Source: Bacteroidetes bacterium HGW-Bacteroidetes-6
GTDB taxonomy: Bacteria; Bacteroidota; Bacteroidia; Bacteroidales; DTU049
Assembly (NCBI GenBank): GCA_002842495.1
Contig: PHDB01000017.1
Span: forward strand, 1 to 58,868
Length of the DNA stretch: 58,868 nucleotides
Direction: 5' to 3'
How positions within the stretch are numbered: the stretch's first letter is position 1; the number at the start of each line of letters is the position of its first letter. Below, in pieces: positions 33,927 through 42,430 of the stretch. The position numbers and the translations under genes are program-made. Below the pieces are notes generated by a model. It worked only from the letters and a program-made list of their open reading frames with translations, did not search any database and was not told the origin of the DNA.

Positions 33927-34877
33927 TTATTGTTTTTTTAGAGGTTCAAAATATCCTATCTGGGGAAGCGTGTTTGCGGCTTCTTTCTCGGCATATTCCA
34001 CAAACGATTTTACGATATCGGCCCGTGTTGCCTTTTCGCTGTACACAAAATAGTGATTACGAATAAGCGATTCGGGATAATTACCCTTTTTGTATGCACT
34101 TTCGAGCATGTTCAAATCGTCGAAAATTAATTCGTTGTCGTCGGCAACATTGTTATTATTCAAATCAATCGGAATAATATAAAGACCATTAGCCCTGTAC
34201 TTACTCGAAAGATTATATGCTTTGCGATGGCTCAAAAATGCAATGGCACCAGGATTTGCAGAAATAGCTCCCGGAATTTCGTTGTCGCTCAGAGTCGATG
34301 TTACTGATTTCGAAAAACTCCCTCCCAAAAACAGCTGAGCCATCTTATATGAACTACTGCCTTCGGGGCCTACCAACGCCTTCAGTGGAGCAGAATCTAC
34401 TTTTTTAAATAGCTGGGCCCAATCCGAAACCGAGCCGGCATTGAAAATACTTTGCAATGTTGTCATCCCAATTCCACGCATTACCATTTTTTGCAAAGCA
34501 GGATTGTTGAAGTTCACACAAAGTGTAAGTAAATCGCAGGCTATAAGCGACGATGTATATTCAGGATAAGGGTTATCAATTCCTCCGGTTACGGCCATCT
34601 GGATGCTTCCTGCACCGATAAAGGATTCTATCTCCTCAGGTTTTACGGTAATTACATCAATAATGATATTTGTGTTTTGCGAAACATATGTAGATGCAAG
34701 ACGCTGCGCCAGGTCAAAACTTTCTTCGGTTGCTCCAACTGTAATTTTTCCAGCTTCAAGATCGTTGTTGACCGTGCCGCGATTTTCGGGATTATTATTC
34801 TTGTCATTTTTATTGCCGCCACACGATGCAAGCAGCAGTGCAATCAATACCAGTGCAAGTGACAATATTTTATTCAT
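33927..34877 (-). CDS. PstS-like periplasmic binding lipoprotein
   Basis: The 316-residue protein has a lipobox (LLASC, Cys19) and then a Gly/Asn-rich linker. A PBP-like fold of the phosphate-binding PstS kind follows (ITVGATEESFDLAQRLASTYV, ISANPGAIAFLSHRKAY). No pstCAB permease genes are nearby, so the ligand and the partner are uncertain; phosphate is the family guess. A TACCTTTG promoter box lies just upstream. It is co-transcribed with the FKBP gene. Confidence 0.8.
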   Translation of the reverse strand: MNKILSLALVLIALLLASCGGNKNDKNNNPENRGTVNNDLEAGKITVGATEESFDLAQRLASTYVSQNTNIIIDVITVKPEEIESFIGAGSIQMAVTGGIDNPYPEYTSSLIACDLLTLCVNFNNPALQKMVMRGIGMTTLQSIFNAGSVSDWAQLFKKVDSAPLKALVGPEGSSSYKMAQLFLGGSFSKSVTSTLSDNEIPGAISANPGAIAFLSHRKAYNLSSKYRANGLYIIPIDLNNNNVADDNELIFDDLNMLESAYKKGNYPESLIRNHYFVYSEKATRADIVKSFVEYAEKEAANTLPQIGYFEPLKKQ

Positions 34878-34892
34878 ACCTTAGTTTTGGCA

Positions 34893-34900
34893 CAAAGGTA
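34893..34900 (-). promoter_or_regulatory. -7 box for the PstS-like/FKBP operon
   Basis: On the minus strand TACCTTTG, an exact TAnnTTTG match ending 15 bases before the ATG at 34877. The -33 element is weak. Confidence 0.5.
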
Positions 34901-35241
34901 CATTTTTCGGATTAAAATATGTTTGATTTGTTAAAGTTATTTCCCGAAATCAATATCCAATGTATTATTGCATTAATCGCATCTTGATACAATCTGGTCT
35001 ACATCAACCTTTTCCCTGCGTATTTTCATATTCTGTTTCAAGTTGCGAACGGTGACGGTGAATTCGTTTTGAAGCAAACTAACGAAACTGTCCCAAAAGC
35101 TTTTGTAACAGAGTAACTTTTTGGATTTCAATAATTCATTTGGTTGTCAGACACCATTGCCAGCAGCATGAAGGTGCCTGACAACCAATGTTCTTAATGA
35201 GATTGCAAAGCTGATTTAACGCCTAATGCAATAGCAAAAGG
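34901..35241. other. Intergenic stretch without a gene, holding one long inverted repeat
   Basis: No supported coding frame is seen on either strand. The only marked structure is the inverted repeat at 35140-35188. A short AT hairpin (35229-35247) overlaps the end of the DUF4349 gene. There is no tRNA-like or riboswitch pattern I recognise. Confidence 0.5.
35140..35188. repeat. 16-bp inverted repeat, possible RNA hairpin
   Basis: TTGGTTGTCAGACACC at 35140-35155 and GGTGCCTGACAACCAA at 35173-35188 are inverted copies with one mismatch, around a 17-base loop. There is no T run on either side, so a standard terminator is unlikely. Confidence 0.6.
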
Positions 35242-36183
35242 CTATTTTCCAGAATCATCATGTTTTTTGCTGTTCCATTTTTTAGAAAGGTCAACAATTT
35301 TATCAATCAGCAGTAATAGAAAAAATGAAAAAAATGCAATTCCAGCAAGTATGCATACAACAATTGCATAGTATTGAACGGTCCATCGTAGAGCAATTGT
35401 AAACCGAAGCCAGAATTGATTCCCGGGTTTTTGCACGGCTGTTCCTTCAAGCAGTGAGAATCGCACTGTACAAAACTGTTCTTCCGAATTAAAATCGCCC
35501 AAATTTACACCAATTGATTGCAAATTTCCTTCAATTTCAAGAATTTTATCATGCAAAGAAATGTATTCTTCGATGTTTCCGCTTTTAGATTTCAATTCAT
35601 TGAGAGATGCAAGTATGCGCTCATAGGATTGCTTTTCGGCAAGTAAGGTGCGATATTCTTTTGTCTTATCTACTTTTACTACTTCGTTAAAGCGAATTGT
35701 TCCAATTTTTTGGATTGCAACATAAAATGAATCGAAACGTTCTGGCACTACTCCAATGAGCATTCTAAGTTCACGCTCACTTTTATTCCCGGTCTTTTTC
35801 TCATACTGAATTACTGCTCCAGCATTCTCTACTTCGTGTCTGAGCGATGCCTCATCTTCATCGAACTGATTGCTTTTCGACCTTATTGTGGCAGTTTTAT
35901 CGTATTTGTTCTGTGGTTCAACAGCACGCTGTTCTTCGACTTTGAAATCGGCATTGTCCGTTGAAATATCTTTCGACTCATATTCTTTCGACGATTTCTC
36001 AGTGGCATAGTTTTTTCTGGAGTCCTCGAACTGACTGAAAACCTCATTTTCGGGAGTAGGTGTTTTTAATTCCGAGAACAAATAGCCATACAACAATCGC
36101 AATGCAAGCATTAATATGAACATGATGCATAGCATAACAACTATTTTCCTGAACCTCTTTCTGAAATGAATTTTTCGTTCCAT
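35242..36183 (-). CDS. DUF4349 domain membrane protein
   Basis: The 313-residue protein has an N-terminal membrane helix (about 13-35) and a polar, charged linker (about 40-110). A DUF4349 domain follows (about 115-255, MLIGVVPERFDSFYVAIQKIG) with a helical hairpin rich in Glu/Lys. A second membrane segment (about 275-298, AIVVCILAGIAFFSFFLLLLI) and a basic tail close it. This matches the DUF4349 family, whose role is unknown. A TATATTTG box at 36211-36218 (minus strand) lies upstream. It stands alone. Confidence 0.85.
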   Translation of the reverse strand: MERKIHFRKRFRKIVVMLCIMFILMLALRLLYGYLFSELKTPTPENEVFSQFEDSRKNYATEKSSKEYESKDISTDNADFKVEEQRAVEPQNKYDKTATIRSKSNQFDEDEASLRHEVENAGAVIQYEKKTGNKSERELRMLIGVVPERFDSFYVAIQKIGTIRFNEVVKVDKTKEYRTLLAEKQSYERILASLNELKSKSGNIEEYISLHDKILEIEGNLQSIGVNLGDFNSEEQFCTVRFSLLEGTAVQKPGNQFWLRFTIALRWTVQYYAIVVCILAGIAFFSFFLLLLIDKIVDLSKKWNSKKHDDSGK

Positions 36184-36210
36184 GGGTAGATTTTATAAAA
36201 AGATTATCAG

Positions 36211-36218
36211 CAAATATA
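36211..36218 (-). promoter_or_regulatory. -7 box for the DUF4349 gene
   Basis: On the minus strand TATATTTG, an exact consensus match ending 27 bases before the ATG. No -33 match at the right spacing is seen. Confidence 0.45.
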
Positions 36219-36512
36219 AAAAGAATTTCAACAAAACTATAATATTTTACTGACAGCCAGCTCAATATCAAAGCATCCCTCTTTGCACATACTTAATATA
36301 TATAGCAATTGTAACCAGTAAAAATGCTTCCGAAAATCAACAACAAACACTTAAGATGCATTAATCTCCTATGGTAAAATTTGTCAATAACATTACAAAC
36401 ACGGTGTCGTTTCGTTAGATTTCGCTTTTCAAAAGAGGATTGAACAGTGTAAAGCCACCCCTAGCCTAATCTTGCAGTATTAGCAAATCATTTCCAATCG
36501 GCAAACGCGGTT
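36219..36512. other. Intergenic stretch with no gene seen
   Basis: AT-rich sequence with stops in all frames and no clear hairpin, tRNA or conserved motif. Confidence 0.5.
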
Positions 36513-36866
36513 TCAACCACCGAGAATAGTTTTCGAAATCTTTCCAGAAAGACTTTTAAACACCAACCCATAACTATCATCAATCAATTTTTTAAGCAAC
36601 TTTTCATCGAACGAAGTTGCTTCGAGAACACTAATCCAATGTTTTTTATTCATGTGGTATGCTCCCGTAATTTGTGAATACAATTCCTGTAGGACGATTG
36701 AATACTCGGGGTCGCATTTGAGAGTAACGGCAAATTCGTCTTCGAGGTCAGTAAGAGTAAACATTTTTCCGCCCACCTTAAACACCAGCGTTGTAATATC
36801 AAACGGAAACTCTTCGGTGACACCCGGTTTTGCAAGACAATATTCGCGAAACGATTCGATGTGCAT
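36513..36866 (-). CDS. MmcQ/YjbR family protein
   Basis: The 117-residue protein fits the MmcQ/YjbR family over its full length: it opens with a helix (SFREYCLAKPGVTEEFPFD), then FKVGGKMFTLTDLE, a central beta sheet, and ends MNKKHWISVLEA and IDDSYGLVFKSLSGK. The fold resembles CyaY-like double-wing DNA-binding domains; the function is unknown. It lies 3 bases downstream of the EnvC-like gene, the last gene of the dut operon. Confidence 0.88.
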   Translation of the reverse strand: MHIESFREYCLAKPGVTEEFPFDITTLVFKVGGKMFTLTDLEDEFAVTLKCDPEYSIVLQELYSQITGAYHMNKKHWISVLEATSFDEKLLKKLIDDSYGLVFKSLSGKISKTILGG

Positions 36867-36869
36867 ATA

Positions 36870-38144
36870 CTATTTGGCTAACCAGTATTCCGGGTTTTGC
36901 AATTCCTTTTCTTTCCAGATTTCGAAATGAATTACATACATTCCGTTTTCGTCGGCTGCAACAGGTCCAATATTTTGCAACGCTTTTACAGAAGCCCCAC
37001 TTTTGAGCGAAGTCGATTCAATATTTGAATATACCGAAAGGTATTCTCCATGACGAATCATGACCAATCGTGTGCCATTAGGCGCAGTAATTACAGCACT
37101 TATGGTTCCATCAAACACAGCCCGGGCTGAAGTACCTTTGGGACAAGTAATGTCAACTCCATTGTTTTTCACCTTCACGCCTGCCAAAACCGGGTGTGGA
37201 TGTTCGCCATACCGACTTGTGATAGTTCCCTGCGAAACAGGCCACGACAATTTGCCTTTATTGCCTTCGAAAGTAGTCGAAATCCGGGCTTCTTCGGGAC
37301 TCATACGGTAAACATCGGCAACTGGCTTGTTGTTTGTAGTGTTATTGCCTGTGTTTTGTTTCACTGCAACCACATTTGTTTTTTTCTTACTCGCCTCTAT
37401 TTCCTGTTCAATCAATTTTTTGATTTGTCGCTGAATATCGGCAGCTTCTTTTTGCTTTTTGCTAAGATCCTGCTTCAGTTTTTTCTCCTGTTTTTTTAAG
37501 TCCTTAACCACCTTGTCTTTTTCGCTTTTTTGCAAATCGAGTGCTTTCTTATTGCTGACTTGTTCGGCAATAAGATCAGCTTTTTCTGCTCGCATTTTCT
37601 CGAGGCCTTCCACCACTTTTGCAATTTCGGCGCGAGTCGAAACTATTTTCTGCAACTGACGTTTTCGGATGGCCGAATACTCACTGAAATAGCGCATGCG
37701 TCTCCATGCCTGCATAAATGACTTTGAGCTGAACAAATACATTAAACGATTCGAAGGACGACGGGTAAGATATGCAAAATAAATCATTCGTGCATACAAA
37801 GCCTTCATTTGGTCTATCTCTTTCGAGAGTTGTTCCGACTTGAGTTTTTTATTCAAAATATCGCGGTCGAGCAATTGAAGTTCAAGCGAGGTTTTCTCTT
37901 CCAATTCTTCGTAGTTGCGAATCTGGCTTTCAATCAGCTGTATTTGTTGTGTGGTTTGCTTGCTGTTTTTTCGGGTTTCTTCAATCAGTTTCGACGTGTT
38001 GGCAATGTCTTTTTCGAGACCCGACTTTTGCTTCTGCAGTTTATCCCGCGAATTTTTTTGTGCCAAAACACCCCCTGCCGATACCAGCAGCACAAGCAAC
38101 AGCATCAGCAACGTTTTAAACAACATGTATTTTCGCGTTCTCAT
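36870..38144 (-). CDS. EnvC-like murein hydrolase activator with degenerate LytM domain
   Basis: The 424-residue protein has a signal peptide or anchor (about 8-28, ending GVLAQ). A long periplasmic coiled coil follows (about 30-245), then a C-terminal LytM/M23 domain (about 300-424, GTITSRYGEHPHPVL, HFEIWKEKELQNPEYW). The metal-binding histidines are missing: the usual H-x-GiDi reads NNGVDI and the usual YaH reads YSN. It therefore probably activates amidases, as EnvC and NlpD do, and does not cut peptidoglycan itself. It is in the dut-to-YjbR operon with 3-base spacing. Confidence 0.88.
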   Translation of the reverse strand: MRTRKYMLFKTLLMLLLVLLVSAGGVLAQKNSRDKLQKQKSGLEKDIANTSKLIEETRKNSKQTTQQIQLIESQIRNYEELEEKTSLELQLLDRDILNKKLKSEQLSKEIDQMKALYARMIYFAYLTRRPSNRLMYLFSSKSFMQAWRRMRYFSEYSAIRKRQLQKIVSTRAEIAKVVEGLEKMRAEKADLIAEQVSNKKALDLQKSEKDKVVKDLKKQEKKLKQDLSKKQKEAADIQRQIKKLIEQEIEASKKKTNVVAVKQNTGNNTTNNKPVADVYRMSPEEARISTTFEGNKGKLSWPVSQGTITSRYGEHPHPVLAGVKVKNNGVDITCPKGTSARAVFDGTISAVITAPNGTRLVMIRHGEYLSVYSNIESTSLKSGASVKALQNIGPVAADENGMYVIHFEIWKEKELQNPEYWLAK

Positions 38145-38147
38145 TAT

Positions 38148-38993
38148 TTATTCCGGAGGTTGTTGTTCCATGGGCCTGTACGATTCGGGAATGGTAAAAG
38201 GTATTGTAACCTCCTCGTCAAGAGCCACCTTTTCGTATTTTACAAAAATCGACATTTTTTGTTCGGTTTCAACTACAACTGTAACGTTTTTCGGAAACAA
38301 TTGATTGCCCAATTCCTCAAAATCACCGTAATCGATAATAACTTTACTGTTTTGCTTCGATATCTCCTTGATTTGCTGCCTTACAATTTTGAAAGTCCCG
38401 GGAGCAATCCACATATCCTGAACCAATACTTTATCCATATCATCGGCATTGGCTACGTAATTTTTGAGCTTTTTGCGTCCAAGCGTTGAAATTTTATAAG
38501 TCAGGTCGTCTTCGCCTACCTTGAAAATATTGTTTTCGTAATACGAAAAATCGTTGCCCGTAACCAAAGCTTGCAACATATCGAAATCGAAAGGCGATTT
38601 GAGCAGATTATTGATTAATTGATAATCACCTTTAAAATAAGTTTTGTTGAGGCGATTAATCATTTTTACACTGTCCTGAGTAATAATTACCCGGAATGCC
38701 TCCACTCCAAGTATGGCTGACAGCGAAAGCCACATTGCGCGATCCTTAACAATGCGCATATTACCATTGAAGGTAACCGATTTATCTTTGTCGGATTCAA
38801 CGGTTGCCTGAAATTTCATAGATAGAGTCCGGAAGTCGAGTTGACTGGCTTTCATTTTCGAGAAAATAAAATCAACCCCCTCGTCCTGCTTCACATTGCC
38901 TTTGATTTCCTTTTTGGTTTCGCGCTTAAGTTTGCAAGCACCAAGCATAACCAAAAGAATCAACAGCAATACAGGTATTTTTCTATTCATCAT
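38148..38993 (-). CDS. DUF4292 family lipoprotein
   Basis: The start is placed at 38993 (a pair of ATGs at 38993 and 38990). The longer frame to 39128 lies inside the upstream TPR gene and would hide the lipoprotein signal. From there the protein has 281 residues with a lipobox (MLGAC, Cys20) and a DUF4292 domain (SMKFQATVESDKDKSVTFNG, MWLSLSAILGVEAFRV, YYENNIFKVGEDDLTYKI). This LolA/LolB-like beta fold suggests lipoprotein or lipid handling, which is unproven. It overlaps the TPR gene stop by 11 bases. Confidence 0.85.
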   Translation of the reverse strand: MMNRKIPVLLLILLVMLGACKLKRETKKEIKGNVKQDEGVDFIFSKMKASQLDFRTLSMKFQATVESDKDKSVTFNGNMRIVKDRAMWLSLSAILGVEAFRVIITQDSVKMINRLNKTYFKGDYQLINNLLKSPFDFDMLQALVTGNDFSYYENNIFKVGEDDLTYKISTLGRKKLKNYVANADDMDKVLVQDMWIAPGTFKIVRQQIKEISKQNSKVIIDYGDFEELGNQLFPKNVTVVVETEQKMSIFVKYEKVALDEEVTIPFTIPESYRPMEQQPPE

Positions 38994-40707
38994 ACTTTCC
39001 ATCCTTAATTTTTTTGTCGATTGAAGCTCCAGCGCCACCCATTTCGCGTGCCATTTGCCAATACTGTAAAGCTTCGTCGGGCTTGCCAAGCATAAACAAA
39101 ACATCGCCATAGTGCTCCAACAATGCACCGTTTTTTTCGCCCCCCAGATTCATGGCTTTCTTATAAAGCTCCATCGCTTCACGATATTTACCATTTCGGA
39201 ATACTACTAATGCCTGAGTGTGCATGTATTCATAGTTTTCCTCGCTTCTGTTTTCAATTTTTCGGGCAAGCAAGGTTGCTTTTTCCAAATTTTCGTTTCG
39301 TAACGCCAACGAATAAGCATATCGATTGATAGCTACAACATTACCCGAATCGGTCTGTATAAGCTTGTCGAACATAGCATCCGATTTTTCGAACATTTTC
39401 AGCTTTGCATAAGCTTCGGCCAAAGTAAACATAGTTTTATTGCGAGCTTGTTTATTGCTGATTCTAAGATCAAGCGCTGTTTCGAGTGGTTCAATGGCAT
39501 CGGAAAAATTTCCATTTTCGGCCAATGAAGTGCCATAATACATCCAAACCATGGCTTGTTCAGGAAAAAGTTCTACGGCGCGTTTTGAATACAGAAGCAA
39601 AGTGTCTGTTTGCTGTGTTTCGGCCATGGCTTCCAATGTAGCATCCCATATTCCAAAATGGCTGCTATCAATCGTCAAAGAGCGCTTCCATTTTTCAATA
39701 GCCTCTTCAATACGATCGGCATCGTTGAGAAAATCGGCATACATAGCCCATACTTTTGCATCTTCGGAATGAAGCGATGTGAGCGTATCGAGCATTGGAA
39801 AAACAGCCACTGTATCACCATAAATACTACCCGACTTGTAAATATTCACGAGAACCCCAATTTTATCGTCGACCGAAATATTGGGATTAGCCACCAGAAA
39901 TTCTATTTCGCGCTTTGCCTGCTCATCGTTGCCTGTAAAATGATTGTAGTCGGCCAAATATGCCCGTGCCCCAACATTATCGGGATCGGTTACCAAAACA
40001 GCATTGATACTTTGATAAGCCAACCCTATTTTACCAGCACGCATATAATATTCGGCCATCGCAAGCGAATATTCAGGATTTTGGGGGAATGCAACTGCGA
40101 GTTTCTCAACTTCGGCCATAGCCTTATCGGTCTTTCCCCAGTTCATATAAATCAAATATTTCCTGATTCCCGATTCTTCGTTTACACCCAGCAGACTTTC
40201 AAGTTCGTTGTACACATCAACAGCTTTCTGATAGTTCTTAGCATCCTCGTAGCATTGCGCCTCGTAGCCATACAAATCATAATTATTGGGATATTTCAAC
40301 CTAATTGTCTTGTATTCTGCTGCTGCATCAACGTAATTACCACTTTGTGTGAGTATTGTTGCATAGCCCAACGCATACCAAATATTTTCAGGCTCCTTTT
40401 TCACGGCAAGCTTCATCAACTCGGCAGCTTTGTCAGTTTCGCCCGTAACAAGTTTGAGTTTTGCCAGCTCAAACAAAGCAGCGTCGTGCAACGGATCTAT
40501 CTCGATTATTTTCTCATATAAAGCAATGGCACTTGATGCGTCGCCAAGAATACGATAACGGGTAGCTTCAATCAGAATTGTACTCAAGTCGAGTTTTTGC
40601 CTGTCAGAAAGCTGATTATGTTTTCTCAATGCCTTGTTGTACGGATTGCAGGCTGAAAAAACAACAGTCAATAGTACCAGAACCGATATATTTCGAATAA
40701 TTCTCAT
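38983..40707 (-). CDS. Tetratricopeptide-repeat lipoprotein
   Basis: The 574-residue protein has a lipobox (VVFSAC, Cys20). At least twelve TPR-type helical pairs run from about residue 45 to 555 (for example ASSAIALYEKIIEIDPLHDAA, GNYVDAAAEYKTIRLKYPN, KPDEALQYWQMAREMG). It is a periplasmic or outer-membrane scaffold. The fixed neighbourhood (dut, nucleotidyltransferase, DUF4292, EnvC-like) in Bacteroidota hints at a role in envelope assembly; the client is unknown. Its start overlaps the nucleotidyltransferase stop by 4 bases. Confidence 0.88.
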   Translation of the reverse strand: MRIIRNISVLVLLTVVFSACNPYNKALRKHNQLSDRQKLDLSTILIEATRYRILGDASSAIALYEKIIEIDPLHDAALFELAKLKLVTGETDKAAELMKLAVKKEPENIWYALGYATILTQSGNYVDAAAEYKTIRLKYPNNYDLYGYEAQCYEDAKNYQKAVDVYNELESLLGVNEESGIRKYLIYMNWGKTDKAMAEVEKLAVAFPQNPEYSLAMAEYYMRAGKIGLAYQSINAVLVTDPDNVGARAYLADYNHFTGNDEQAKREIEFLVANPNISVDDKIGVLVNIYKSGSIYGDTVAVFPMLDTLTSLHSEDAKVWAMYADFLNDADRIEEAIEKWKRSLTIDSSHFGIWDATLEAMAETQQTDTLLLYSKRAVELFPEQAMVWMYYGTSLAENGNFSDAIEPLETALDLRISNKQARNKTMFTLAEAYAKLKMFEKSDAMFDKLIQTDSGNVVAINRYAYSLALRNENLEKATLLARKIENRSEENYEYMHTQALVVFRNGKYREAMELYKKAMNLGGEKNGALLEHYGDVLFMLGKPDEALQYWQMAREMGGAGASIDKKIKDGKYDE

Positions 40708-41714
40708 TGAAAAATAACAGTAAAGTCGCCAATATTCAATTCCTTGTGCTTTTCGGTATATTCAACAAAGTTTCCGACCATCGAATTGTCGATATTGGCA
40801 TTGGTAAGTTTACTATGCGACTGAATAATCGAGTTTGACAAAATACAATTGGTTATTGAGGTACCTTCGCCTACCGAAACATGAGGCCCCACAATGCTAT
40901 TAACTATCGAAACCCCTTTGCCGATAAAACAGGGTTGAATAATGATTGAATTTTTCTGAACCAAATCGGATGCGATTGGAGTGTTTCCATTCGAAAAATC
41001 AAGGATTCGTGTATTGGTATGTACTGTTGCATTCTTGTTTCCACAATCAAGCCACTCTTCGACATCATAAACCGAAAAACGGCTTCCCTGCTGCATCATA
41101 TTCTCGAGTGCATCGGTGAGTTGGTATTCGCCATTCACCATCAGTTTATTGTTTAGCAGTTTTTCGATTTCGGCACGCAAAACCTGACCTTCCCGGAAAT
41201 AGTAAACTCCAACAATAGCCAAATTCGAAACCGGAGTTGCTGGTTTTTCAATAAATCTGTTCACCATCGAATTATCGTCGAGTTGAACCACGCCAAATGC
41301 CGATGGATTTTCGACCTGATGCACCCATATAATTCCTTCCCGCGAAGTATCCATTTTCTCGCCAGTACGGAACAATGTGTCGGCAAAAGCCACAATCACT
41401 TTTCCATCAAGCAATTCTGCTGCACAATGAATAGCGTGGGCCGTTCCCAATGGTTGATTTTGATAAAAAATATGACCTTTAGCACCAACACTTTCAGCTA
41501 TATTGATCAGATGAGCTTCAACCTCAGGCCCAAAATCGCCAATAACAAATGCAATTTCATCAACTTTTTCGTCAACGAGACTGGATAAATCTTCAACAAG
41601 GCGTTGCACAATAGGTTTTCCTGCAATATCTATCAAAGGTTTAGGGATGGTGAGTGTATGAGGCCGCATTCGTTTGCCCATACCCGCCATTGGAATAATC
41701 ATTTTCATACCCAT
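40704..41714 (-). CDS. NDP-sugar nucleotidyltransferase with left-handed beta-helix tail
   Basis: The 336-residue protein opens with the nucleotidyltransferase loop (IIPMAGMGKRMRPHTLTIPKPL) and contains WVHQVENPSAFGVVQLD, which holds the sugar site. From about residue 245 hexapeptide repeats (SIIIQPCFIGKGVSI, SIVGPHVSVGEGTSI, CILSNSIIQSHSKL) form a left-handed beta-helix, as in GlmU or RmlA-like activators. It makes an activated sugar for envelope glycans; the exact sugar is unclear. Spacing to dut is 10 bases. Confidence 0.9.
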   Translation of the reverse strand: MGMKMIIPMAGMGKRMRPHTLTIPKPLIDIAGKPIVQRLVEDLSSLVDEKVDEIAFVIGDFGPEVEAHLINIAESVGAKGHIFYQNQPLGTAHAIHCAAELLDGKVIVAFADTLFRTGEKMDTSREGIIWVHQVENPSAFGVVQLDDNSMVNRFIEKPATPVSNLAIVGVYYFREGQVLRAEIEKLLNNKLMVNGEYQLTDALENMMQQGSRFSVYDVEEWLDCGNKNATVHTNTRILDFSNGNTPIASDLVQKNSIIIQPCFIGKGVSIVNSIVGPHVSVGEGTSITNCILSNSIIQSHSKLTNANIDNSMVGNFVEYTEKHKELNIGDFTVIFQ

Positions 41715-41724
41715 ATGTTTTCAG

Positions 41725-42156
41725 TTATAAACCCGTGTGACCGAATCCTCCGATTCCACGCACCGTATCATCAAGCTCTTCAACCTGCTCCCATTCGGCG
41801 CGCTCGTGACGAGCAATAACCATCTGAGCAATACGGTCACCATTGCGAACAACGAATTCAGTATCAGAAAAGTTAATCAGAATTACTTTCACTTCGCCAC
41901 GATAGTCGCTATCGATAGTTCCCGGAGTGTTAAGAACAGTGATTCCGCTTTTTATAGCCAATCCACTTCGTGGACGCACCTGTGCTTCGTAACTTTCGGG
42001 TATCGAAACAAAAATACCTGTTGGAATAAGTTTCCGCTGCATTGGAAGCAATACAATGTCTTCTTCGAGCGAAGCTCTTAAATCGAGACCAGCCGAGTAT
42101 TGAGTTTCATAGGCCGGAAGCGGATTATTGCTGCGATTGACAATTTTAATATTCAT
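41725..42156 (-). CDS. dut: dUTP diphosphatase
   Basis: The 143-residue trimeric dUTPase carries all five family motifs: AGLDLRA (1), RPRSGLAIK (2), [14 protein letters not shown] (3, catalytic Asp), RIAQMVI (4) and the Gly-rich GIGGFGHTG at the C-terminus (5). It splits dUTP to dUMP and keeps uracil out of DNA. It is the first gene of the six-gene envelope operon that runs to 36513, driven by a TAACTTTG box. Confidence 0.96.
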   Translation of the reverse strand: MNIKIVNRSNNPLPAYETQYSAGLDLRASLEEDIVLLPMQRKLIPTGIFVSIPESYEAQVRPRSGLAIKSGITVLNTPGTIDSDYRGEVKVILINFSDTEFVVRNGDRIAQMVIARHERAEWEQVEELDDTVRGIGGFGHTGL

Positions 42157-42176
42157 TCGTCTGCTATTACGATCTG

Positions 42177-42184
42177 CAAAGTTA
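42177..42184 (-). promoter_or_regulatory. -7 box of the dut operon
   Basis: On the minus strand TAACTTTG, an exact match ending 20 bases before the dut ATG. Confidence 0.55.
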
Positions 42185-42365
42185 GATTTTTTTACGGATT
42201 GTCAGCGGGTTCTTCGATCCAATGAACGAAAAACCTCATGAAAGATATTTGGCTGTGTCTATAAAAATCACAATAAACTCCTGAAAAAGCAAAAACCTAA
42301 TCTGGATCGACACACATGCGTCGTCAAAAAAATGCTGTATAGTTTAACAATACACACTCTTTGTA

Positions 42366-42373
42366 TATCTTTG
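42366..42373 (+). promoter_or_regulatory. -7 box of the DUF5916 gene
   Basis: TATCTTTG, an exact TAnnTTTG match 57 bases before the ATG at 42431. The -33 element is not clear. Confidence 0.5.
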
Positions 42374-42430
42374 AATAATATTACGCACAGAGTGAATAAA
42401 AACACAAGGAATTTAAGTAATTTTATCGCG

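Noticed and set aside
38994..39128. Upstream extension of the DUF4292 gene
   Set aside because: It lies within the TPR gene and would bury the lipoprotein signal.
39610..40521. 303-codon open frame on the plus strand
   Set aside because: It is antisense to the TPR lipoprotein, whose repeats and lipobox are clear.
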